From Phoronis australis (Eukaryota > Phoronida > Phoronidae), in assembly GCA_002633005.1 (NCBI GenBank), contig NMRA01000585.1, forward strand, positions 157,263 to 221,262: DNA of 64,000 bases. The letters run 5' to 3'. The translations under genes and the position numbers were made by a program. Positions 26,301 through 38,300 of this stretch are shown piece by piece. The stretch's first letter is position 1; every line of letters begins with the position of its first letter. Below the pieces are notes generated by a model that searched no databases, was not told the DNA's origin, and worked only from the letters and a program-made list of their open reading frames with translations.

Positions 26301-29300
26301 AATGAATGTTGCACTCTGTATGAATTTAATTATTTTGTCAAGAGATTATTTTTATAAGATTGGGTTTAATAAGTTTCATTTTCATTCAATGTCACTCAAA
26401 ATCACTCGTTGTCATTTGAATTTATTACAGTCCAAAAAAATTAACACATCCTTAGGCAATGGCTGTGGCTTACAGTGGGTGTTGGGTAGCCTTCCGCTCT
26501 GTGCGGCACCTCTACATGGCAGTAGACAATTTGTTCCCCCTGTGACAACTTCTTGTTTTACTACAATTACTAATTAACGCAGGGTTCATCCGAAACAAAA
26601 TTCCAAACGTACATATTGTTTCTCATGTTTTTATGTCCAATTCTTGGTTTCTCCTAATATATAGAAACAACTATAGTTACACATTATTTTCACTTTTTGA
26701 ACATGTAACTATCATATTCAAAACATGAGAGTAAAATCTGCAGCACTATCACACGTTATTTGTTGATTTTCAAATGTGGCTTGAGATTTTAAACATGACC
26801 TAAGGGCTTTTCAAGTATGACTCAAAATTTTAAAAATGAATTTAGAACTTTTCAAGCATGGCTATATATATCCAAATACAGCTCTATACTATTCTACTGT
26901 GCTGCAACATGTAGGGTGAACAGTTCATCGGTGTTACGTTATCAAAGTCTGAGTAGAATTTAGGGCCTGATTTGCTTCAGTCGGTCAGTTCTCCCAGTTA
27001 TGTGTACGATACACGAAGTTCATATACAAGTGCTCTCGTGTACGCATGTTAAATGAAAACAGCTAGTTTGTTTGACTGAAGCTGTAATCAGCTGTTTCGG
27101 ATGATGAATTTTACAATTAATAAATAAATGTTGAAATGTTAGTTAATAATCAGAAAAATTTAACCTGTTCAGCTGGTCTGTATCATATTTACTAAAAAGT
27201 CTCTTTAGCTCTCGGTAATGTCCGATCCCTTCTAGAGAGTCGTTGAATGGTTGGACCGGCGAGACAGGTGGAACTTCCTGCTGTGTTCTTGCGAGATACG
27301 TTCCACACTATTCTTCCAAGCAATGGACAAGGTGAACCTGCCACCTCCGTGTCTGTTGAGTGATGGATTGAAAGCCTTAACGAAGATAACCTTGCCGCCT
27401 CTCTCTAACCAGTTGTTTTCCCTACTCAGAATTTCAACATTCTCATTATCAAACTCGGTGTTGAAATCTTGAGTAGGGACAAGAATTGGATCGTCAATGA
27501 GGTTATCTTTGTTAAGGCTTTCAGTCCAAACTCAACAGACACAGAAGTGGCAGGCTTACCTTGTCCACCACTTGGAACGGTAGTGTGGATCGTATCTCGC
27601 GAGAACACAACGGGAAGCTTCACCTGTCTTGCCAGTCCAATCATTCAACTATTCCTTTAGAAGGAAGCGTGACGCTCTCAAGAGCTTAAGGGATTTTTTA
27701 GTAAGTACGATTCAGTGTAGCTGAATAAACGTTTAAATGTAAACTGACCAGTTATATTGTCAGAAATTTACATTAATATATTTAGCTTTATCTTCAGTTG
27801 AGATGTTAGTTCTCTGGTCTTAAAAGCTGTATGATTTAAAGTAATATCTCTGCGATGGTTCTCTCTGTTCAAGCATTTATTTCCATTCCCTTAACTCAAA
27901 TTTCTTGTCATCACTCAAATGTTCATAGCACACTGTTAATGCCTACTGTATTTCCTGGCAGGCACCAGCCAGTCTGTTGGAGGCACTAGAGGCTCACTTG
28001 GCCTCGCTAGAAGGCAAGAAGGGTGCCACAACAACTTCCCACCCCAAGTAAGTACTCCTTGGAGCTATCTGGTGAGGTGCTTTATTTTGTCCCGTAGAAG
28101 TAGTTACATTATGCATATAGGCCGTGCATATAGGCTGACTTGCTTGTCGGGAAGAACGGATTTCTTTTCAGGGAGAAAAATAAAACCAGATACTTTGTTA
28201 CAAACAAAAAGATTTCATTTTGATTTATTTTTGTTTCTTGAAGGTAGTTGAAAAAATTTCATTATCCAGTGCCGGATCTAGGATATGAGAGGCTAATATT
28301 TTTCATTTTGTGATATGAGCACTGCCCACAAAAGTACAAACCCACGATTACTTGCAACATAATACATGCCAAATTTTTTTGTGTCAGCGACCAGAGGGGG
28401 TCAACAGGTCCCCTATCCCCTAAATTCGTCCCTGATATTTGCTGTAGAACAATAGTTGCTGAACTATGAGCTGGTGTATTGGGAGGAATGAGTACATGCT
28501 TTCATCAAGGGACCGTAGAACGACTTTGTTCACTGCACCTGACTGGTTAAGAGTTTATGCGTTACAAAAATATTGTCATCCTTAGCTTCGTACGGAAATA
28601 GCTTTGGACAAAGGATTTTCGCTTTTTTTTTTAAGTGCAAACATTGCATTATAGTGACAGAACTCAAGATGTATTACAGCAGCTGTGCACCGTTTGTGAT
28701 CAACTACTTCCAGCATAGTATTTTTTCTTATTGCTTTTATGCCTTGCTCATTTCTGCCCTTGTTCATGTTTTAGTGATGAGCCGACTGAGATGTAAGTAT
28801 GCTGCGAATCATGTTAGTTTGACTGTGTTCGTCTCGTGGTGGACACAGTTGTGCCGTATTATGTTCCCTCTGTACCTTCCGTTGACCCGTAGTTTATCGG
28901 TTACCGTAGCAACACCAGATGGTTAGGCCTGTATAACGGATTGGGTGGGAGTTCTAGGCTTCTGAAACGAATATTTGAGTTGAGAAAATTTAATCTTCAT
29001 TTCAGAAATTGCTTGTAAGCCTTCCAGTGGGTTGTGTTGAATTCTTCTTGTGAAAGCTTGGTAATTACCAATAGAACTAAGTTTAACTGTAGTGATATTT
29101 TTCTAGACCGGCTGCCATCAATAATGCAATCAGCGCACTCTCTTCTAACACGGGAGCTCCTCAAGGCTACACCATATCGGAGGCCGAGAAACGACGCATT
29201 ATCCAAGAGGAAGAGAGGCAGTTACAACAGCTGAAGGTAGAGGGAGCAGCGATAGTTCAGTGCTGGTTATAAGACAGCGCAAAGCATTTCAAACATGTTT

Positions 29301-32300
29301 AGCACTTATAAGTCAATCTGAGGTTTTGATGAGAAATTTAGGAAGATGTTCTAAGTGTCTGAGCTTTTATGTAAATTTTACATCTGTGGAAGTTGTTTCG
29401 TATCCAAAACTTCTAACTCCGTAGTTTATTTGGCAGATTTTGGAACTTCCATTTCCCTTTGTCGAGGTATTGTCAGTTGAAATATGTTATCATCTAAAAC
29501 AGCTTTCTGGTTCTGTTTACTTCTTATCGTTTGTTCATCCGCCTGAGTGTCTTGTTGTGTTTATTAACACACCTGTTCGTTTTGATCTGTAAGACTGACG
29601 AGGAAAAGCAGCTGCCTTCAAAACCAATAAAACCGCGGAAAAAGAAAGTAAGTAGTCAATCCAATCGTAAGTACACCGTGTCAGCCTTGTGTAGTATTTG
29701 AGATGAGTCCTTCCTAGGGTACTGTGTGAACAGCTTAAGAATTGGGGGTCTTTGTGATGGTCATTTTGGCCCTGCGTGGTATTGGATAGATTTTGCTTTT
29801 TGATACAAATAAGTTGCCTTTGGGGAACTGAGTTGACAATGTTACTCTTTTACCCGGGTTAAATTTGAAAGGAATGTCTCACTTTTATGTCTGGATTGAT
29901 TTTTGTGCTAGAAATTGTATTTTGAGTACGTTGAAAACTGTTATGGTTTTCAGTACTAAGCAAAAGTATTTGAGCTGTTTTAGTGTACCCTATGATTGGC
30001 TATTCATTGGGATGGGGAATTGGGAATGCAAATTGGCGATTGTTAATTTCGACAACATTCGAGGCATCGTGTAAATAATACACTAAATACTGTTAGGAAC
30101 AGAGAGCACGAGATACAGTCAAACAACAATCCACAACAGCTGCCCCCGCACAGACGGCCACCTCTACTGCTGCTACTCGGCCGGCGCCAGTCTCCGCTGC
30201 GCCTCAGGCAGATTTATTCGGTAGTCCAGCTCCTCAACAACAAGCCGCCGCGCAGTCAAACCCTAGCGATGACCTACTTCAATTGTCTGGCAGCCCATGG
30301 CAGGCGAGTATTGAAAATGTGCTGGTGGTGAATCAGGCGGTACACGCCATGAGCACGACACAGACCACCATGGGAGCGATGGCATCACCGCAAAGAGCAG
30401 ACCCATGGGGTCAAGGTGAGCACCTTTTGGTTGAAATAGGTGAATTTCAACAGTTGGCATGATATACTGTTGCCATTAAAGCTTCATGTGCAAAGTTTTT
30501 GTTAGGATAAAAAGACTCTTTGAGAAACCGGATAGTTGAACTAAAAGGAAATATTCCCAGGTTTTAATTTTAGGAGAAAATGCATTTCTAGACGTCGCAG
30601 GTGTTGACAGTCATGGGGTGTCGTTTGTTTCAAATCACACGACACATTCAAATTTTAAACCCCCTTACCTCCCACTTTTAATGTCAAAGAGAAGCATCTC
30701 CAGAGCTGTATTTGCATTTCTGGAACAATTTTATTGCGTTTTAAATCATTGGCCGGGAATTGTTGACAGTGAAGACGTCTATTAACAGCTGGTTTTGAAT
30801 TTTTGACACTAACTTTAATTGTTGATTCTTCTTTGAGTTCAATATAAAGCACTATCTAATGATTAGCTCTTTTTAAGCCCAGAAATTGAATGACCTCTAA
30901 TGCGTGACATTGTCAGTGTCTTAAATGAAATTATTAATGTTATTCGAGTCGTGTTCTTCACTGCTGTTTACTTGATCTATGCAGGTCCATTCCAACAGAA
31001 CAGTAATGGCTTCACATCGGATACTGGGTTTGCTGCAGCATTTGGTGGCGCTCCACAGTCAGGTAAGTCAGGTTGCCATAGTTACACGGGCTCTGTGGTG
31101 TGCTGGTCCTAGTCAGGGGGTGGTGGTGCCCTCTGTGGTGTGAGTGATATAAGTGATGCTGGGATTGACTCATAGAATTTTCTATCCTTTATTTATTCAT
31201 TAAACTTTTATAATAGCATGCTGTATCACATGTTTATTTCTCACCTTTCACTGCATGTTAAACTTTCACGGCATATCATTTGAACTATTTATGAATGTAA
31301 CGTTGTAAACCAATTAAGCCTCCTGCATATTAGTTAAACTGTTTTATACTTTAAAAGCCATGTGACTTAATTGAAACAGCACGGTTTCTTCCCTTATTCT
31401 TAATTTTAGTTTTGGTCGCTTCATTACTGAAGTATTGTGGTACTAATCTCATTCTTTAAGTTTGTGTGTTCCGTACTAAGTGAAATCACAACCCTTTGCA
31501 CAGCCATGAAAAAGCTTTATATCTTAGCGAAACTTCACTTTCATGTGACAGCTTTTGGTTGGCAGATGCTTTTGGTTGGCAGATGCTTTTCCAAGTTTGA
31601 AAATTGGATGCAATATGGTTCATTGAGTTTGTTGGTTATTTAACGCCTGTAGCTATTTCTGATGGTGTGGTGTTTGGTTGTGCACAGGGGGCAGTACGTA
31701 GTTACTTTTGACTCATTTTAAGTTGCATGCATTCTGCACACACCTTTCTTTTCTCTCTTGCATGTTCCAGTCAATCCTCCTCCGCCTCCTGCAGGTATTA
31801 TTTTTATTATTATTATTATTTTTATTATTATTATTATTATTAACTATACTACTTGGAGATCATATCTACTCCACTTGTGGATTTGCGAGAATGGCGTTTA
31901 ATGTCTAATTGTTAAAAAGTGCACTGTGGTCTTTCGGATGCTTACTGCTATTTTAGATGTCAGTGGCAGACATGTCCTGTTCAATATTCTATAATATTTG
32001 AGGCCAGTATCATCATTCAAGTTTTTGTAGTTTCTGTGACCAGCTGATATCTTTTTAAGAATGAGTGTATTTGTAATGAGCTGTAGTGTCCTGTGAAGAC
32101 TAGGTGCAAAAAGAAGAGGTTGTTTGAATGGACAAAAAACTTGAAGTGTGGGGATTGAATACAAATGTATGTCTGTCTGTCTGACTGCCTGTCTGTTTCC
32201 GTGCTGGTGCCTGATTTATGTAACTGAAGAATGTATCTCTGACGTATGGAAGAGAGAGATTTGGAATATTGTGCTTAAAAGGACTTGTTCAGAAATACTC

Positions 32301-35300
32301 CACCATGCTGTATGTTTGTTTTGTTGCTTTCGTGTTCTGACTAAACTTGTCTCGGATCATGTTTCAGCTGCTCTCATGTACAGTTTGTACACTCACTACA
32401 CCCCCCCTCCCCCTCCCCCTAAACAGGCCTGTTCGTTTGGAGACAAGTCAAAACTCATAGGGCACTCTCTTTCAGCGGACTCTACCGGCGAGACTACTGA
32501 CCACCGAGGACGGGACCTTTTTGACTCTAAACCCTTTCTGACAGCCGAGGTCACTACTAGTTGTGTCACCATGACAACTAGTCAGCTGTCACCCTCTGCA
32601 GGTCTGCCTAGATACTTAGAATCGTGCCAGTATTGTGTCATACTACACCAAATAACTGCCATGTGATAAATGAGGGTTTATCCGAATAAGGGTGGGGGGT
32701 TAAAAGGGGTTGTCTAATGCTTTCATGTTGTGGTGTGATTTGCTGTTGTTCATTTTATGTTGTCTTTTGTAGGACTCGCTTTGCTTGCCTTGATTAAGTC
32801 GTTATGTTCCTTTTGTTATGTGCTCACAGATTAACTCAGTAGCCAGTTTTTTTTTCTTCATAGATGTTTGTCCTTGATGTTTTGCACACTTTTTCCTTTG
32901 CCAGTGTTGATGTTGACTTACTCACCAATTTTCTCCTTTTCAGTAAATGTGATGTTGTTTAGATTTATTATCTTGTTGTAAAGAGGGCTCTGTGCTCTCC
33001 GCATGAACACAGTTAACTAGATTGTTGCTTAAAGTCCATTTGGTATTAATAAGTTCTAGACTAGGATGTGTTCTTAAAAGTGTTAATCATTACATTCCTG
33101 TTATTTACAGTTTGACCAAATGCAAACTTACCAGCTCCGATTGCTTGGGCTTTCTGTGTTACCTGTACTGCCTAATAATACATCTAATTTTGTTAAAGAT
33201 TAATTATGACTTCATTGCCACATTGCTTTGTTTTTTATTGCTTGCCAATGTCATAATAACCTTTTGTCCCTGAAACATGCGCAAGCAGCTGAGACATCTG
33301 AAAAGGAAGATAATGGAACCGGAGGTAAGAACGCTCGTGTATTGTCTTCAGTGTATTTTTCATTTCAATCAATAGATGGAGAGACATGTTCTGTTTAAGT
33401 GTATTGCTAATGAAACCATGGGCATTAAAGTTTTAGTGGGAGTTTTTAATGGAATAGTTAAAAGGAGCATCAGGGTTTCCCATAGATCATGGAATATTGC
33501 TGAATGTTTAGAGTCTAATTTTTGGTGGCTTTATTTTTTTCACATGCTAAGAAGAAGGAAAACCATCTCCAAGTAAAGTAAGCTCAAATGGTGAGTTATC
33601 TCTTAGTTTTTTCTTTTTATCGTTATTAAACAACCTGGTCGGGTCAAAAGTCTGTTCAGACATGTAATTGTATTTTCTGTGATACTTGAATAATCCTCAC
33701 TGGCAAGATTTAGAAAGCTAAGTAGTACAGAACCTTATTCAACATTGGCCAATTTTAATCGAGCTGGGTCATTATTGTTCAAGCTTGGCCATTATTGTTC
33801 AAGCTTGGCCATTATTGTTCAAGCTTGGCCATTATTGTTCAAGCTTGGCCATTGTTGTTCAAGCTCCCACATCAAGTTCAGATAACCTTGCTCACAAGGA
33901 CGTAGACATCTTTATTTCAACCCACATATTAAGTTTACCATACAGGCCACATTGTCACTTTCACGCAGCCCAAGTGACATGTTTATTTTAATCGCCGGTT
34001 GGTGGGAAAACAAGTGTTGCTTGGTGACAGAATTCGCTAAAGATAGTCCGCGCTTGAGTAATCTTATTGACCAGCAATTTACCTAATCTTGTACAGTAAT
34101 GGAAAGAGTTTCACTCTTAGAATTCAATGTTAAAATAGATGTCTTGCCCTAGGAGCTTATTTAGGATTTTTAAGAAGTCTGATTTACCTTACTTGCCTGC
34201 AGTGTTTTTCGATAAGCTGATGTACCATGAAGCTGACAAAGTTTGGTCAAATTTTTCTAGCAAACCCCCTAATGTGACTTGTGTGATCGTAGTGGTTCTT
34301 TGCACAGAAACAGTGAATGCTTCAGTGTTTCATAAACCTTGGCCAATATGTAGACAGCGTATAATTTTCATTTGTGGCTTTGTGTTTGTAGTGGAGCTGT
34401 TAGATTTTGATGCTTCAGTACTGGTCCCAAGTGCCCACAACTCACCAGAGAAGAGGGTGGAACCAGGTGAGTTTGCAGCTTTGACGTTAAGTTGGTAGTT
34501 AAATCAGGTGTCACTCTGTATGCTTTGTTTATGAAGATTATTTAAATTCTGATGCACACTTGAAGAAGTTACGTGCTGGATAAGTTTGATTGGTGCATAA
34601 TGTGAACGGCATTGTGCAACACTAGCAAGGTGACCCGTGATCATGTGACTTTGGGCCCTGGTGGCTGCCTGAAGAATTGAATGTCTCACTGTTAGAATTC
34701 CAGAAAAAAGGCATTGCATGTTAATTGCAGTTGATGTAAACACAATTCAAGTATAATTCATGAGTTTTGAATAAATGAAAATTACAATAAAAGTTGTTAG
34801 TAAAACTGCCATAAGTCGTCACATCCGGATTGAAGCATTTTTTTCGAGTAAGGCATTATAGATGTTTTGGTAAAGAAATTTTGCTTGCTTTTGGAAAAAT
34901 TGGATTTGTTGTTTTTGAAATCCAGTGAGCTGATAACTTACAAGATGGGTGAAACACTAGTCAGGTATTGAAGTGACTTGTCCTGGGAATGGCTCCATGC
35001 TAGTGAATATCTTTCTCAATACACTCTACTGAGAGGAGAAAAAGAGTACCGTTTCTTAATTATTAAAATCTTGTGACGTACGAGTCACCTATTCTCTGCT
35101 CAATTACATATCTAGGTCTATTCTCCAGACAAATTTCTTTTTTTCAGCGAGTCTTCTAGACATGAATAATGGCCTTTCTTAATTATCAAAATCTTGTGAC
35201 GTACGAGTCACCTATTCTCTGCTCAATTACATATCTAGGTCTATTCTCCAGACAAATTTCTTTTTTTCAGCGAGTCTTCTAGACGTGGATAATGACTTGT

Positions 35301-38300
35301 CGTCTACACCACAAGCAACAGCTGTCAGCCCAGGCGAGTGTTAATAATCTTCTCTGTCACTAGTTGAGTGTCATTCATGCCTGTGGACTATCCACAGTTA
35401 CATAGCGTTGCGTACTTGTCAGAAATGTACTTGTATTTACGTTTCCTCTAATTTCCTGTTGCTGCCCATCATTCGCCTCCACTAGATGCAGGTGTTACTT
35501 TGATATTGTATTGCTGTCCTCAATAAAAAAAGTAGGACTCCTACGTGATAGTACGTAACATTCAAAAGAAATTTATTGCCATTTATCCACCCAATGACCT
35601 GTTGATAGTTTTATGTAAGATTTATGTAAAATGGTAGTCCGTGATTGCTTATGCACTAGTCAACGTGTTTCAGTACAAGACGAAAGTAATCAGACAAAAT
35701 TGCACTATTACAACATTCCATTTCATGTCTCAACCCAACTGTAGTTATGATAAACATTCGGGTTAGCGTTCTTGTTCACAAAAGCATTCATCCCCAACTT
35801 GTGAGAATTTTTGTATTATGTGCCCACTGCATGGCTGAGTGTTCCCCCCCTGCTTTTGAGAGTTTTTGATTAAGTGCCAACCACAGTAACCAAGACTATA
35901 GTCAGCCACAGATTTATTTTTCAAAAGAGTATGTCTTTTCTAAAAGTGATGTGTCATTTTGTGGCTGACCTATTTATAGCTCTTATGTCATGTATCCAGT
36001 GTCAAGGAAGCAAACTGGAATCACCTGAGAATGGAAATCTGCACACAGTCCATTGTGAGGCTTTTTGTTTTATGCAAAATTAATAACTTGATCGGTAAAC
36101 AACATATTAAAAAAATTGCAGGCGGTCTGGTACACGTTGTTCTAGACGTGCAGGCGGTGGGCCCATTGCACTGATCACCTGGAAATATTTTTTATGCTTT
36201 ATTAACATATAGTTAATACGGAGCTGAAGAGCTAGAAACCTGACTCGAGGGTCTAGCAGTGTGACACAGTGGGACTCGAACCCACGACCTCGAGTATATA
36301 AGGCGGGGGCACCTATCACTCTAGGCCACACTGCCTCCTCGATAGACAACATAAATCACACTATGTTTTTCTTTTGAAATTCGCCCTGCATCGTTCCCAC
36401 ACATTGTTATGTCATTGGGCCAGGGAATACAAAACCTCATGCTGGTTTTTTAGCACGACATTTTTCAATTGTCGAAGTTGCAAAATTTGAACTGCAAACG
36501 AAACGAGATAATTTGTGCTTAGATTTGCATCTTTAGTGACAACCGTATGGTAGATCAGTTCCAGCATTTTGTATGTTGTTTTTTCGACGGGTATTTTCTC
36601 CTATATCAAGTTGCATACTTAGCTACTTGAATACAGAGAGTGCTGGTTTATCGTTCCCTTTGGTAACCAACCTTTTGGCCATTTATTTGGACTTCAATTT
36701 TGAAGGTCATGCAGTTATGCATGGCTTGGGCAACTGTCTGGTTCAGCTTAAGCACTCATATTTGGACAAGCACCCATCCCCAATTTCTTGAAATTTTCAA
36801 TTTTAAGTGCCCATTTCTGGGTTAAGCATCGACCCCTCAATTTCCAGCTTTGACAATTTAAGTGCCAAGGGTGTTAACCTGAATGTTTACACTAATACAA
36901 GTAGGTTGGATTACAGCAAACTTAAGTTACAATATACAATTTATAAACGCTCAAAGGATTCGTTATAGTGGAGTACAACTGTAGACTGTCTGTATTGCTT
37001 TTGTTGATTAGCATCACTATGCCTCGGCTTTGACTATGAAAAGGAATCTTGTGGACAATTTTGGAGCTGCCAACTGTGAAACATGTTATTTACACAGATG
37101 TGGACTCATCTGGGTCAAAAGTTCAGGATGTTGAGTCATCCCCGTTGAAATTACAACAACCAGCCGCTGCTGCAGTTCCAGAAGCGGTTATTCTACCTGT
37201 GGCGCCATCTACTGCCACAATTGTGTCACGGTCACAATCGCCCATTGATACAACTGTTCTCATTCACTATACAGCTGCCGAGAGCTCTTCCCAAGGTAAC
37301 TTCATTCCATACGACGCAGTCAAAACTGTACACGTTTAAATAATCAGACAAGACGACCTCGTTCTCCCTGTCATGGCTACTGACCGAAAGCAGAATAACC
37401 CACTTGGTGAATGAGTGCAAACAGATTTTGCCAACAGAGTGACAGAAACGACAATTGACGATTGGTCATAATGAGTCATGATGGGCAGACGGAATCTTAT
37501 CTGATTATTTTTGACGAGTCTCGTAAGTCGATAGCTCTTAAAGCGGGCTTCTGGACACTGCACTGGTTCGATATGCACTAGTGGCTGTGTGCATTTTCAA
37601 GCTTACAGACCTTGGTTTGCTAACTTATCGTTTGAGAAAGATTTGTTAGGCAAAAATTAGACATGCACTGATATGCGTGTGCGTTTTTAAGCTTAAAAAC
37701 CTGAGTTCTCTCTGAGAAGTACCTTTTTGTTGTCTGGAGACTGCGGTGTGATTTTGTACAAGTTTGTTAATATAAGGTTTGTGATGAGTGATAAGTTGCT
37801 AGTTTTATGTTGAGACAAAAAGCCATTACTGGTTCTTTTCTATGCCCTAACTCATGAAACCTGCATGTCATAACTTAAAAAAAGCACCTGCACCAGTTGC
37901 AGCCAAAGACTCATTCTTCCAAAGCCTCACAATTCCACAAAAGCAAGGTTTTAAAGGCCTAACTCGGCCACAATCACTTCATGGTTAGCCGCGGATGGAC
38001 AGGGAAAAAGATAATGCACCACTGCCGCAATTTTCAAGGAAAAAAACAGAACCAGTTGTGCTTTTTGGTTTTGTTTAGTTTTGATATTTTTCTGGACAGT
38101 TGTTGTTTTTATTTTTGTAAAAGTTACCGTAGCTACAGTTTCTTGGAAAGTTTGATTATGTGAAGTGGCAAATTTATGTAAATGGTGATTTCATTTATTG
38201 AGTGCTGCGTCAAAGTGCTTTTAATTGAAATCATATTAAAGTTTTGATTCATGAATTGACAGATATGTACAATATTTTAGTTGCAATTTTGATTTTCCAC

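Noticed and set aside
27251-27644. Two mirror open frames encoding similar peptides
   Set aside because: They come from the two arms of the long hairpin, not from duplicated genes.
28573-28926. 117-codon open frame on + strand
   Set aside because: It overlaps the 18-nt microexon in intron sequence, has no recognisable domain, and crosses good splice sites.
29648-29666. Second donor (aatc|gtaagt) after exon 11
   Set aside because: Using it adds 19 nt and shifts the frame into exon 12.
36107-36352. 81-codon minus-strand open frame and a possible tRNA gene
   Set aside because: The A and B boxes belong to a SINE with a target duplication; no intact cloverleaf with acceptor stem is seen.
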